Origin: Homarus americanus
Lineage: Eukaryota > Arthropoda > Malacostraca > Decapoda > Nephropidae
Direction of reading: 5' to 3'
Length of the DNA: 64,000 bases
NCBI RefSeq assembly: GCF_018991925.1
Contig: NW_024735442.1
Location: forward strand, 56,001-120,000
Part shown: positions 11,420-19,889 of the stretch, piece by piece
Position numbering within the stretch: the stretch's first letter is position 1
How the letters are laid out: the number at the start of each line of letters is the position of its first letter
The notes under the pieces: generated by a model
Seen by the model: the letters and a program-made list of their open reading frames with translations, nothing else
Told to the model about the DNA's origin: nothing
Databases searched by the model: none
Position numbers and translations under genes: made by a program

Positions 11420-12083
11420 AACACATTTATTGACAAAGCTTGGAGTACAATGTGCCTATTCTGAATAATTCAGCCAGGTCTCGACACTGAGGGTGGCATC
11501 ACTTCTCACTGTCATGCAGGACAGAGGTTCGTACACAAAGGAATGCATCATATTCATTAGCAGTATATATAGGTCAGAGTTATGTGAGTGATGTCACTGT
11601 TTGCTGCCATGCAAGACAGTGGTTCATATACATTGGACGTCATATTCTAATTGAAGACTAATCAGTGTGGGTTAGCAAATTTTGGATAAACAGCAAGAAT
11701 GTCCTCAAGCACACCTGATTCAATGTAGTAATTACAAGGTTCATGATACAATAAGCCAGGTGGCCTGAATGTCTTTGACAGTGTCACATTCAATAATACA
11801 GTGTTCAAGTGTTTGCTTTAAAGGTTTATCACAAAGTTTACATGCTGAGTGTTCCGGTATGGGTACAGCGTTACTAACTTGCCAGATGTGTCTGTATCCT
11901 AGCCTAATTCTGGCCACAACTATATCACATTGTCTAGTTCTGTTCTTATGTCTGCCATACCGGTATCTCTTGTCACGAAATTTGTCATATTTACTAATGC
12001 TACAGCTGTCAGGCCTCTGTGCATTTCTCAGTTCTTCTAGATCAGAGTTCATGCTGCAGGACAGAGGTTCATACACAAAGGAG
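11420..12083 (-). pseudogene. LINE family B segment and 3'UTR (copy B2)
   Basis: This minus-strand copy keeps the longest upstream frame of the family. On the minus strand from 12076 it reads MNSDLEELRNAQRPDSCSIS, SKYDKFRDKRYRYG, then MARIRLGY-like VARIRLGYRHIWQVSNAVP and CKLCDKPLKQTLEHCIIEC. A 1-base change after VKD shifts the last part of the frame. Here the second zinc-site His is present, but the first (KH in B1) is Q. The 3'UTR and AATAAA are kept, and the T runs at 11401-11419 read as A runs after the element. A 27-base piece identical to its own 3'UTR (TGTATGAACCTCTGTCCTGC) sits directly upstream of its 5' end, as if joined head to tail to another copy. Confidence 0.75.
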
Positions 12084-12551
12084 AGGGGGGAGGAAGAGGA
12101 GAGGTAAGAGAAGGTGAAGGAAGAGGAGGCGCAAGAATAGGGGGGAAATATAAGATAGGAGGATGAGGAGGGGAAAGAAGAGAGGGTGGAGAAAAAGGAG
12201 GGGGAAGAAGAGGAGGGAAGGAAGAGGAGAGGGGGGAAGAAGAAGGGAGAAAAAGAAAGGGAGGAAGAAGAGGGGGAAGAAGAGGAAGGGTTGGAAGAGG
12301 ATAGGGCTGAAGAAGAGGAGGAGAAAGAAGAGGTGGAAATAGAAGAGGGGTGAAGAGGAAAGAGAGAAAGAGAAGGGGAAGAAAGAGGAAGGAAAGACGA
12401 GGAGGTCGAGGAAAAGGAGGGAGAGGAAAATGAGGGAGAGGAAGAGGAGGGGGATGAAGAGAAGGGGGAAGAGTAAGATAAGGAGAGGGGAGAACGTGGG
12501 TAAATGGAGAGGTGGGGAGGGGTTAGGATATGAGAGGGGGCGAGGAAGAGG
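12084..12551. repeat. Polypurine tract, middle part
   Basis: About 470 bases of almost pure A/G on the plus strand (GAAGAGGAGGGGGAAGAAG-like), with very few pyrimidines. It could form triplex DNA, which is an inference. No gene. Confidence 0.9.
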
Positions 12552-12899
12552 ACGCGAAGTTTTAGTTTAACACATTTATTGACAAAGCTTGGAGTACAAT
12601 TTGCCTATTTTGAGTAATTCAGCCAGGTCTTGACACTGAGGGTGGTATCACTTCTCACTGCCTCGCAGAACAGAGGTTCGTACACAAAGAAATACATCAT
12701 ATTCATTAGCAGTATATATAGGTCACAGTCATGTGGGTGATGGCTCTGTTCGGTGCCATGCAAGACAGTGGTTCATATACATTGGACGTCATATTCTAAT
12801 TGAAGACTAATCAGTGTGGGCTAGCAAATTTGGGATAAACAGCAAGAATGTCCTCAAGCACACCTGATTCAATGTAGTAATTACAAAGTTAACGCGAAG
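12552..12899 (-). mobile_element. LINE family B 3' end with 8-bp target duplication (copy B3)
   Basis: A 5'-truncated copy with the 3'UTR and the last codons (IESGVLEDILAVYPKFA). It lies inside the polypurine tract and is flanked by ACGCGAAG at 12552-12559 and 12892-12899, which I read as the target-site duplication. Its 3' end is AATAAATGTGTTAAACTAAA on the minus strand. Confidence 0.8.
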
Positions 12900-13690
12900 A
12901 AGAGGAGGGCAAGGGAGGAAGATGAAGGCAGGGGGAGGAGGAAAATGGTGAGTAGGGGAGAAAGAGAAGTGTATGGAAGGAGGAGGAGGAGGAAAAGAGG
13001 ATGAAAGGGGAACATGGGGAGGAAGAGAACATAGGGAGAAGGAAGGGGTAATGAGAGAAGGAGGTAAAGTAGCAGATATTGAGGAGTAAGAGGAGGATGA
13101 GACATGGGGAGATTGAGGAATGCGTGGGGAGAAAAATAGGGGCATGGGGATGATGAGGATGGCATGGGGAGAAAGATTGGGGCATGAGGATGATGAGGAG
13201 GGTGCTGGATCAGTAGGGTATGGGGAGGATGAGGAAGACATGGGGAGGGTGAGGAGGGCATGGGGAGGAGAGGGTGGGGGAGGGGTGAGGCTGGCGTGGA
13301 CAGGGGTCTGGGGTGGCCTGGACCCCTCGCCACCTGACTCGGACACCGATACCTGAGGGCGGGGGGAGGAGAGAGGGAGGGAGGGGAGGAGGGAGGGGAG
13401 GTGTTGGGGTGAAGGAGGGATGGAAGGAGGGAGGAGGAAGGAGGGTGGGGAGGGAGGGAGGGAAGGAGGGAGAGTGGGGGTGGGGAGGGAAGGAGGAAGG
13501 GTTTGGGGGGGAGGAAGGGTTTGGGGGAGGAAGGGTTTGGGGGAGGGAAGGGTATGGGGGAGAGGGAGGCAGGAAGGAAGGGAGGGTTTGGGAGGAGGAG
13601 GCTTAGGAGGAGGGAGAGTTTGGGAGGGAAGGATGGTTTGGGAGGGAGGGAGGGTCTGGGAAGGAGGGAGGAAGGGAGGGAGGGGTACTT
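12900..13690. repeat. Polypurine G-rich tract, right part
   Basis: About 790 bases dominated by GGAGG, GGGGAGGATGAGG and GGGAAGGGTTTGGG phrases. Overlapping frames in all phases encode G/R/E-rich or, on the minus strand, P/S-rich proteins. This is composition and not coding. GGGTTTGGGGGAGGAAG units near 13500-13560 are tandem and have quadruplex potential. Confidence 0.88.
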
Positions 13691-13735
13691 AACTTACTAC
13701 TTAACCTAAGGTCGCTGCCACCAGACCACATGGAC

Positions 13736-14122
13736 AGTCTCAAAAGGATAGGGGGGACTGGTGGTAGAAGAGGTACCGTTCTTGCCTCGCAAGCGAGATG
13801 TCACGGGTTCGATTCCCGGGCCGGTGGAAGTTGTTTGGACTTACTTCCTAGCCCCCATTAGTCCCTGTTCACCTAGCAGTAAAGTAGGTACCTGTTGTAA
13901 GTCGAAAGTTGCGAATACGTATTCAGGGAGTTGTTGGAGCTTCCAATAACTTGGTGCCTTAAACCACTGACTCTTCAGGCTTCTACGCCCTTAACTCATG
14001 AGACATAAAGGCAAGCATGAACTTAGGATGCTTCCCTGTTGGGCGCTGTAAACGCTTCTGCGCTTCACCTTACACAAGGATGTAGGGGGGTGCCCAATAA
14101 AAAAAAAAAAAGTCTCAAAAGG
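13736..14122 (+). mobile_element. tRNA-Ala-like SINE, copy 1, with flanking duplications
   Basis: The head resembles a tRNA: a box A-like TGGTAGAAGAGG (with an insertion) and box B GGTTCGATTCC at 13806-13816. The anticodon stem CTTGC/GCGAG encloses loop CTCGCAA, giving CGC at the anticodon position, as in tRNA-Ala. A tRNA-unrelated body of about 270 bases follows, ending CCAATAAAAAAA at 14110. AGTCTCAAAAGG occurs at 13736-13747 and again at 14111-14122 and is the apparent target duplication. Transcription by RNA polymerase III from the internal boxes is expected for this class. Confidence 0.85.
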
Positions 14123-14589
14123 GGGGGAGCTGGTGGTAGAGCGGTACCGTTCTTGCCTTGCAAGCAAGATGTCACGGGTTCGATTCCCGGGCCGGCCGAA
14201 GTTGTTTGGACACTCTTCCTAGTCCCCTTGGTCCCTGTTCACCTACCAGCAAAGTAGGTACCTGCTGTAAGTCGAAAGTTGCGAATTCGCATTCAGAGAC
14301 AAGTTGTTGGAACTTCCAAAAACTTGCTTAGACATAAACCATTGACTCTTCAGGCTTCTACGCCCTCGACTCTTCAGGCTTCTACGCCCTCGACTCTTCA
14401 GGCTTCTACGCCCTCGACTCTTCAGGCTTCTACGCCCTCGACTCTTCAGGCTTCTACGCCCAACTCATGAGACATAAGGCAAGCATGAACTTAGGATGCT
14501 TCCCTGTTGGGCGCTGTAAACGCTTCTGCGCTTCACCTTACACAAGGATGTAGGGTGCCCCAATAAAAAAAAAAAAAAGTCTCAAAAGG
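14111..14589 (+). mobile_element. tRNA-Ala-like SINE, copy 2, directly adjacent
   Basis: Same family as copy 1 but clearly diverged. Box A TGGTAGAGCGG is at 14134-14144 and box B GGTTCGATTCC at 14177-14187. Anticodon stem CTTGC/GCAAG encloses loop CTTGCAA, with anticodon position TGC (Ala). The body carries five tandem 24-base units (GACTCTTCAGGCTTCTACGC plus CCTC) from 14344 to about 14461, where copy 1 has one. The tail is AATAAA plus A14. The same 12-base direct repeat flanks it at 14111-14122 and 14578-14589, so the repeat occurs three times around the pair. Confidence 0.85.
14344..14461. repeat. 24-bp tandem expansion inside SINE copy 2
   Basis: Units start at 14344, 14368, 14392, 14416 and 14440. 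They are nearly identical to each other, implying recent expansion after the SINE inserted. Confidence 0.92.
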
Positions 14590-14740
14590 TCCATTTCCAC
14601 CCCCTGATTTGTACGGCCACGCAAAAGACAACCTCCCAAGACCAGCATCCACCAGTAGGGTCGGCGGAATATGAAATACGGCCCTCAAAACACCCAGAGA
14701 CTACTGCGCCGACAACATGCTCCTTTTTTAAAATAACCTA

Positions 14741-15031
14741 ATGAATGGTAACTGGGACCTTGTCTATGCCTCCAACAACCCTAACGTGAACAGCTGTAAC
14801 TTCTCTGGCATCTTCAATGCTTGCTTTGATAAATGCTTCCCTCTCAAGACTGAGTCAGTGAAAACTGTTTCCATTTCCAAACCTTACATCACAAGCGAAA
14901 TTAAGATAATGATAAAGGAAAAACACAAACTCCAAAGGAAATTTGCAAAAAGACCCATAACTTTCGGTGATGCTTACCGAAGTATCAGAAATAGAGTAAC
15001 TCAAGCAGTTAGAAATGTCAGACGTAACTAG
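14741..15031 (+). pseudogene. A2: endonuclease end and linker to the RT
   Basis: Reads MNGNWDLVYASNNPNVNSCN through SKPYITSEIKIMIKEKHKLQ to TQAVRNVRRN, then stops at TAG 15029-15031. This is the linker between endonuclease and RT in which many LINEs carry a basic segment. A3 also has a stop here (33877), one codon later by alignment, so the break may be inherited. A further in-frame TAA lies just upstream, in the AACATGCTCCTTTTTTAAAA stretch at about 14717-14736, where A3 has GAA. Confidence 0.8.
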
Positions 15032-15649
15032 TAAACAAATAAGCTCCACTCAGCATCAGGAGACAGTAAGAAAACCTGGAATGTCATAAATTCTATTCAG
15101 AACAGGAACACTCAGCCTTCGGCCCCCCACTCAGCTTTTATGATAAATGATTCAGTTGTAACTGAACCTTCCCTCATTGCCAACCACTTCAATGAATATT
15201 TTATTAATGTTGGCAAAAATCTTGCAGAGAGCATACCTGATCACTATCAGGAATTTAGAGCCTACCTGCAAAACAGACAGCAAAATGCGCTGTTCTTATC
15301 CCCTGTCACAGCAGATGAATTACTGGCCATCATAAAATTGTCCAAAGATGCAGCAGCAGGCGAAGACAATTTACCAATGAGCATCATTAAGAAAGTAGCC
15401 CACTTATTACTACCTGTTCTCCTACACACTTGTAACTCCTCCTTCACTAGTGGTGTCTTTCCTGATAAACTGAAAATTGCTAAAGTTCACCCGGCATATA
15501 AAAAATCTGGGGACAAAGGTCTCTTCAAGAATTACCGCCCCATATCAGTCCCAGCCTTGAGTAAGATACTGGAAAAGCTAGCATGTAATAGACTGAATTC
15601 CTTCTGCAATGCCAATAACATCTTTACAGACTCTGCTATCCTTTACTGA
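15032..15649 (+). pseudogene. A2: RT N-terminal fingers and motif 0-2 region
   Basis: Open from just after the 15029 stop to 15649. It contains NEYFINVGKNLAESIPDHYQ, KDAAAGEDNLPMSIIKK and KLKIAKVHPAYKKSGDKG followed by NYRPISVPALSKILEKL, the RT motif 1-2 region (YRPIS). It ends early because about 41 bases present in A3 (encoding QFGFRARRSTESAL) are missing after FTDS. The missing stretch is bounded by short CTC/GCTCTGCT similarity, consistent with a replication-slippage deletion. Confidence 0.85.
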
Positions 15650-15833
15650 TGACATCTTAAATTCCTTTGATGACAATCAGTTCACAGTCGGTATATTCTT
15701 CAACCTCTCTAAAGCCTTTGATACTGTCGACCATACCATCCTCCTTTCAAAGCTTGAACATTATGGCGTTAGGGGCCTGTCCCAATTGGTTTACCTCATA
15801 TCTGTCCAACAGGATGCAGTATGTCTGCTATAA
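15640..15833 (+). pseudogene. A2: RT motif A block
   Basis: After the deletion the RT resumes in a new frame, LSFTDDILNSFDDNQFTVGI then FFNLSKAFDTVDHTILLSKL. F-D-T of SKAFDT carries the first catalytic aspartate; the upstream LDLS of A3 is NLS here. The frame is lost again at about 15781, where two bases (AC) of SHNWF are absent compared with A3 and A5. Confidence 0.8.
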
Positions 15834-16485
15834 CAACCACCAATCTGACTCCTCGCCAATCTTGTATGGAGTCCCCCAAGGTTCCATTCTCGGTCCAGTA
15901 CTGTTTTTGTTGTACATATTCGACATAGTCCATGCCAGCTCACTCATAAAATATAACTTATTTGCAGACGATAGTAATCTCTATGCCAGCAACTCAGATC
16001 TCCACTCCTTGATGAGAACTATGAACACTGAATTAACTAAAGTCGAAACCTCGGTAATACGTAATAAACTGACCTTAAACCTTGAGAAAACCCACTACAC
16101 GTTCTTTCACAGAAGGAAAAACTTACCCCCAGACCTGGACCCCCTGTACTTTGGTAATACAGTCCTCAAACGCAAACAAAATACTAAATTCCTGGGAGTT
16201 ATTGTTGATGAGAAACTTAACTGGAGAAACCACATACAAACCATTCACAGTAAAATCAATAAACAGTGCGGTATCATGTGTCACACTCGACAGTCACTCA
16301 CTCTCACAGCAATGAAAGAAATCTATCATGATCTTGTTTACCAACACCTGATACACTGTCACACACTATGGGGGGCCTCTGGCTCTTCAAAAACACAATC
16401 TCTGGTTGCTTCACAAAAGAGAGTTGTATGGACAATGACCTACTTGAAAAAACAGATCACACAAACGAAAAATTTGCTATATTGA
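15785..16485 (+). pseudogene. A2: RT motifs B-C-D-E and thumb
   Basis: Continues as NWFTSYLSNRMQYVCYNNHQ, then motif B GVPQGSILGPVLFLLYIFDI, motif C FADD, LNLEKTHYTFFHRRKNL, and the thumb-type FLGVIVDEKLNWRNHI with HTLWGASGSSKTQS. The FADD catalytic box is intact. The frame ends at 16485 after a shift near 16380-16480, so a whole RT cannot be translated from this copy. Confidence 0.85.
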
Positions 16486-16736
16486 AATTTTTAAAATTGG
16501 AAGATATTAACACCTACTGCCGTGCCCTCTTTGCTTACAAATCTATCATTCACTTGCTTGACAATAATTATACCCAGTTCCGGAATAAACAGAGATACAA
16601 CTTAAGGCACCCAGAGCTAAGACCACCCCCCATGCGCTCCTCTCAGTCCCAGACCTCCATAAAATATCATTGTGTGAAGGTGTGGAACAACCTACCCCAC
16701 ACCCATCTGAGCAAAGACTACACTCCCTTCCTTTAA
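16480..16736 (+). pseudogene. A2: RT C-terminal tail
   Basis: In the next frame: EKFAILKFLKLEDINTYC, ALFAYKSIIHLLDNN, NKQRYNLRHPELRPPP, then SQSQTSIKYHCVKVWNNLPH and a TAA at about 16734. This is the standard tail before the 3'UTR. A1 and A6 begin inside this segment at nearly the same SQSQTS codons. Confidence 0.8.
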
Positions 16737-17275
16737 ATCATCTCTTAAAAATATCTATTGTCGAAGTATTAATATTTCTTGTAACACTTACTATATTTAC
16801 AGTACCTGCTTTTATTGTACTATCAAAACCGTTTTATCGGCAATGTAAATAAATAAGTAATTACCATTGCAATAAACATATTTGCCAACTAGACATAATC
16901 GTGATAGCTCTGTCCTCTTGTTCAACCTTATTACTGTACAACCCATGTTGTACTGCTCCCCCATTATACTTATGTTTTTCAATTCTACTGTAAATTATGT
17001 ATATATATATATAAAATATAAACGAAAAAAAATATTAAAATTAATAAATATTGAAGTGATAACCGTGGTAACATTATGAGGTGTTCTTATTACCACCATG
17101 CTATTGTACTGTTCCAGATGATACTAAATGTTACATAATACTTCCTTGAGATAAATGTATAGTATATATCACGTGCCTCAAAGAGAGCTCAGGTTCTCAA
17201 CTGGCTCAGCCATGTTAATATTGTTATTATTATCCACTCTGTATCTGTATTTTTCTGGCTAAATAAACTGTTTCA

Positions 17276-17429
17276 ATTCAATTCAATATATGGGATAGGG
17301 TAGGCTGTCTAGGCTCTAGTGCCTGTGCCGATGGACACAACCTTAGCACACTATTCGCTTAACTAACCCACAGGATACAATGGGGTGCCCAATAAACTAG
17401 CCCCCTAGGGGGAAAATTCAATTCAATAT
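17276..17429. mobile_element. Short SINE-like insertion in the A2 tail
   Basis: A 126-base segment (17290-17415) is bounded by ATTCAATTCAATAT at 17276-17289 and 17416-17429. It ends with GGGGTGCCCAATAAAC, close to the end of the SINE pair (GGGGTGCCCAATAAAA), so it may be a related SINE 3' fragment. Because the flanking repeat is also the LINE tail unit, the duplication could partly be tail sequence. Confidence 0.5.
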
Positions 17430-17430
17430 G

Positions 17431-17990
17431 TAGTTTTGGTTTTGTTAGGTCGCTGGCAGAGCAAGTCAGGCACTGTGAGTTCGTGTTTTTCATTAATCAA
17501 ATCGAGAGTGGGAGGAAGGGTTAAGCACCAACCAAGACTTCAACGAATTTATGTCCTAATCAAAAAATATTGCATTCAGTCACAATACAAAAATAGTTGA
17601 CCTTTACCAAGTAAATTATTAAGGCCACTGCATCACGCACAAAATACCCGACCTTCTCCAAATAATTAATTAAAGTCTTCTATCTTCATACCAAGTTATT
17701 GACCTCATTACCTAGGTCATTCTTTCCTACAATATCACCCAAAGGTACTCAATAGCACCAACATACTATGTAGCACCAAATACACTCCACCCATACAGGT
17801 ACTGAGCTCCTTCGTAGCACCAAGGTACATATGACAGGAACCCGTTTCACACACTATTCTTGTGTGGTAAATGAGATCTTTCCCAGGCATTCATATCAGG
17901 ACTGATTCTGCGTGTAGTATCATTAGGTTGCTTAACGTGGCGACTGCGAAACTCAAATTACACAATCATTTTCTCATATACTGGGTGTTG
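17431..17990. other. No recognisable gene
   Basis: AT-rich mixed DNA with repeated short CACCAA and ACCAAG phrases near 17750-17825. No element end was recognised, although the 5' part of family F may begin inside it. Confidence 0.4.
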
Positions 17991-17994
17991 ATGT

Positions 17995-18745
17995 GTGAGA
18001 TGTCCAGAGATTCACAGTGGAGGTTGCATAGTGGTCATAAGCCTTAACTGCAGTGGATCCCACAGCGCCATGTCCATGCACTGCCCCAAAAGAAAGGAAA
18101 AAATCAAGGAAGCACAACAAGAAGCCACAAAAACATCAGTATCACCATACACGGCTGTGCTGCCTGTAGGGACCCCGACTCCTGCAGTCACTGCACCGAC
18201 ATACAGAGATGTGCTGCCGGTAGGGACCCCGACTTCTTCAGTCACTATGGCCCCTGCAACCACTACAGACTCTACAGTCATGTTGAATGCCAGAGACAGA
18301 TATCTCTATGACCATGACACTCTAGCCAACATGATTGTCAAATTCGCCCATGAGGAGGATGTTCTACTCCCAGGCTGCTTTCAAACAATAGTCTAAAAAT
18401 GCTTATGCCACCACAATCTGCCCATCCCAAAACTGTACACTATTAGGAACCTGAGAATCAGGCAGATACACTGACTAGCTTCCCCGGTCAGCAGAGTCAG
18501 GAGCACCAGTCAACTGCACTGAGCAATCCAGAGTCTACTGACCTAGACTCACAAACCCAAACTACAACAATCTCAGAGGAGACAACAGTAGCCTCTGGTG
18601 TGGATGCACAAGTATCCACACCAGAGATAATGCCTGTCTCTCAGACTCCAACAATCTCAGAGGAGACAACAGTAGTCTCTGGTGTGGATGCACAAGTATC
18701 CACACCAAAGACAATACCTGTCTCCCAGACTCCAAGCGATTTATA
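17995..18745 (+). pseudogene. LINE family F, ORF1 (gag-like) remnant
   Basis: The 17995-18396 frame carries a decayed zinc knuckle, SLNCSGSHSAMSMHCPKRKE. The usual C-x2-C-x4-H-x5-C is missing its first Cys, with Ser in its place. PVGTPTPAVTAPTYRDVLPV follows, a proline/threonine linker with an internal repeat, then DRYLYDHDTLANMIVKF. CPKRKE after the knuckle is typical of ORF1 of Jockey/X-element LINEs. TAA at 18394-18396 ends the frame. Downstream, EETTVASGVDAQVSTPEIMP-like acidic/threonine-rich sequence continues in another frame to about 18745, just before the endonuclease. ORF1 proteins bind the element RNA; this copy is broken. Confidence 0.75.
18566..18733. repeat. 84-bp in-frame duplication in family F ORF1 region
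   Basis: Two 84-base units start at 18566 (AACAATCTCAGAGGAGACAA) and 18650, equal to 28 codons each, differing at only a few bases. Confidence 0.88.
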
Positions 18746-18839
18746 AGGTAAATACCTGAAGCTATGCATATACGTACCAGACTACGTCAACGAGGACTGT
18801 ACAAGTGATGAAGTCCCCCAAAAAGTAAGTGATGGCAAG

Positions 18840-19830
18840 ATGAAATGGAAGTACGACCACCCTACTTCCGAGATGGTCATCTTCGAGGCCATTAAACAAA
18901 AACAGATAAATTTCACAAACTGCATCAAAAAGACAACCAGAGCGAGGATCAACACAATGAAGAATGGACGCACAGAGAATAAACCACAAAACCAACAAAA
19001 CCCAGAAAAACGAAAAACAAGAAACAATGGACACACACGTAGAGCAGTGAAAATAATGCAACATAACGTCCTTCACTGGAGAACTAATAAATTCAGTTTG
19101 TGCAGCCAGTACAACGAAGCTGACGCAGATAATATACTCATAAGCTCATACGGCCAAAAGGCATCTGAGGAATTTAAAATAATTGGTTAGAGGATCCATA
19201 AATCCAATTTATCAGAGGAGCCGAATGACGGGGTGGCCTTCGCCATAATAAGAGATGTCCACCACAGAATCATAGATGACTTCACCTCCGAAACTTTCGT
19301 CGTTCAAATCAACCTGGTCACAGGACCAATCATAATTTCCACAAGCTACCTCTCGCCACGCAGAGACTACCTACCGTACGGGGACTTCCACAGACTTCTA
19401 TTATACCACCACCCAACCTCATCATCGGGGACATGAACGCCAGACAATGTTGGAAGAAGCCTCGCTGGCCTTATAACAGATAAAAAAGCCCAGCTAATAG
19501 GCCAGGAATTCCCCACGTTCTACAGCAGGAACTCTGCCACTACTCCAGACATAGAAATAACAAACCGCAGATCCTTCCACAACTACCTCTTTGAATATGG
19601 TTTCGTAACCTCCACCGACTACCTACCTATAATCATGATCATCTCCGCAACACCAATATACATATCAGCTCCACCACGGAGGATAGCCAAGCAGACCGAC
19701 TGGGAGCTATTCAACGAAAAAGATACAGCCAAACCTGAGGCCAAGAACATGACAATCCTGCAGTCCATAGACAATCAGCCGGTGCTCTCGTGCACGCAGA
19801 TGCGAGTTGTGATGACATAGGAGGTGAACG
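18840..19830 (+). pseudogene. LINE family F, APE-type endonuclease remnant
   Basis: The endonuclease nicks target DNA for target-primed reverse transcription. From about 19048 the sequence reads VKIMQHNVLHWRTNKFSL, the N-terminal Q-x-N strand. A TAG at 19188-19190 breaks it after FKIIG. It resumes as DGVAFAIIRDVHHRIIDDF, GPIIISTSYLSPRRDYLPYG, shifts frame, and gives LIIGDMNARQCW (the GD-x-N motif). After another shift, FPTFYSRNSATTPDIEITN and the segment STDYLPIIM follow. The last should be SDHLPI; the catalytic His is Tyr here. PPRRIAKQTDWELFN is the conserved segment just past the domain. No RT follows, so the copy is 3'-truncated. It is close in style to Jockey/X-element LINEs common in crustaceans. 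Confidence 0.8.
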
Positions 19831-19889
19831 GAACCAGGTAAAAGCCCAACAATGTTTTATAAATGGAATCCAGATGGAAGAAGAGGGGG

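Larger units (their letters stand above)
14690..17289 (+). mobile_element. LINE family A, long decayed copy (A2)
   Basis: Covers the end of the endonuclease region, the linker, the whole RT, the C-terminal tail and the 3'UTR. Landmarks on the plus strand: SKAFDTVDH (RT motif A) near 15705-15735, GVPQGSILGPVLFLLYIFDI (motif B) near 15870-15930, NLFADDSNLYAS (motif C) with FADD at 15961-15972, and VKVWNNLPHT near 16675. The 3'UTR ends GGCTAAATAAACTG followed by ATTCA units at 17274-17289. Sequence from about 14590 to 14690 aligns only weakly with A3, so the 5' limit is uncertain. The sub-frames are annotated separately. Confidence 0.88.

Noticed and set aside
12807..13709. Proline/serine-rich (minus) and glycine/arginine-rich (plus) ORFs
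   Set aside because: Polypurine composition opens several frames together; no motif.
13750..14200. Two genuine tRNA-Ala genes
   Set aside because: Both have box A/B and an Ala-type anticodon loop, but the acceptor stems do not close. Each is followed by the same 270-base or longer body and an A-rich tail with target duplications, so they are SINEs.
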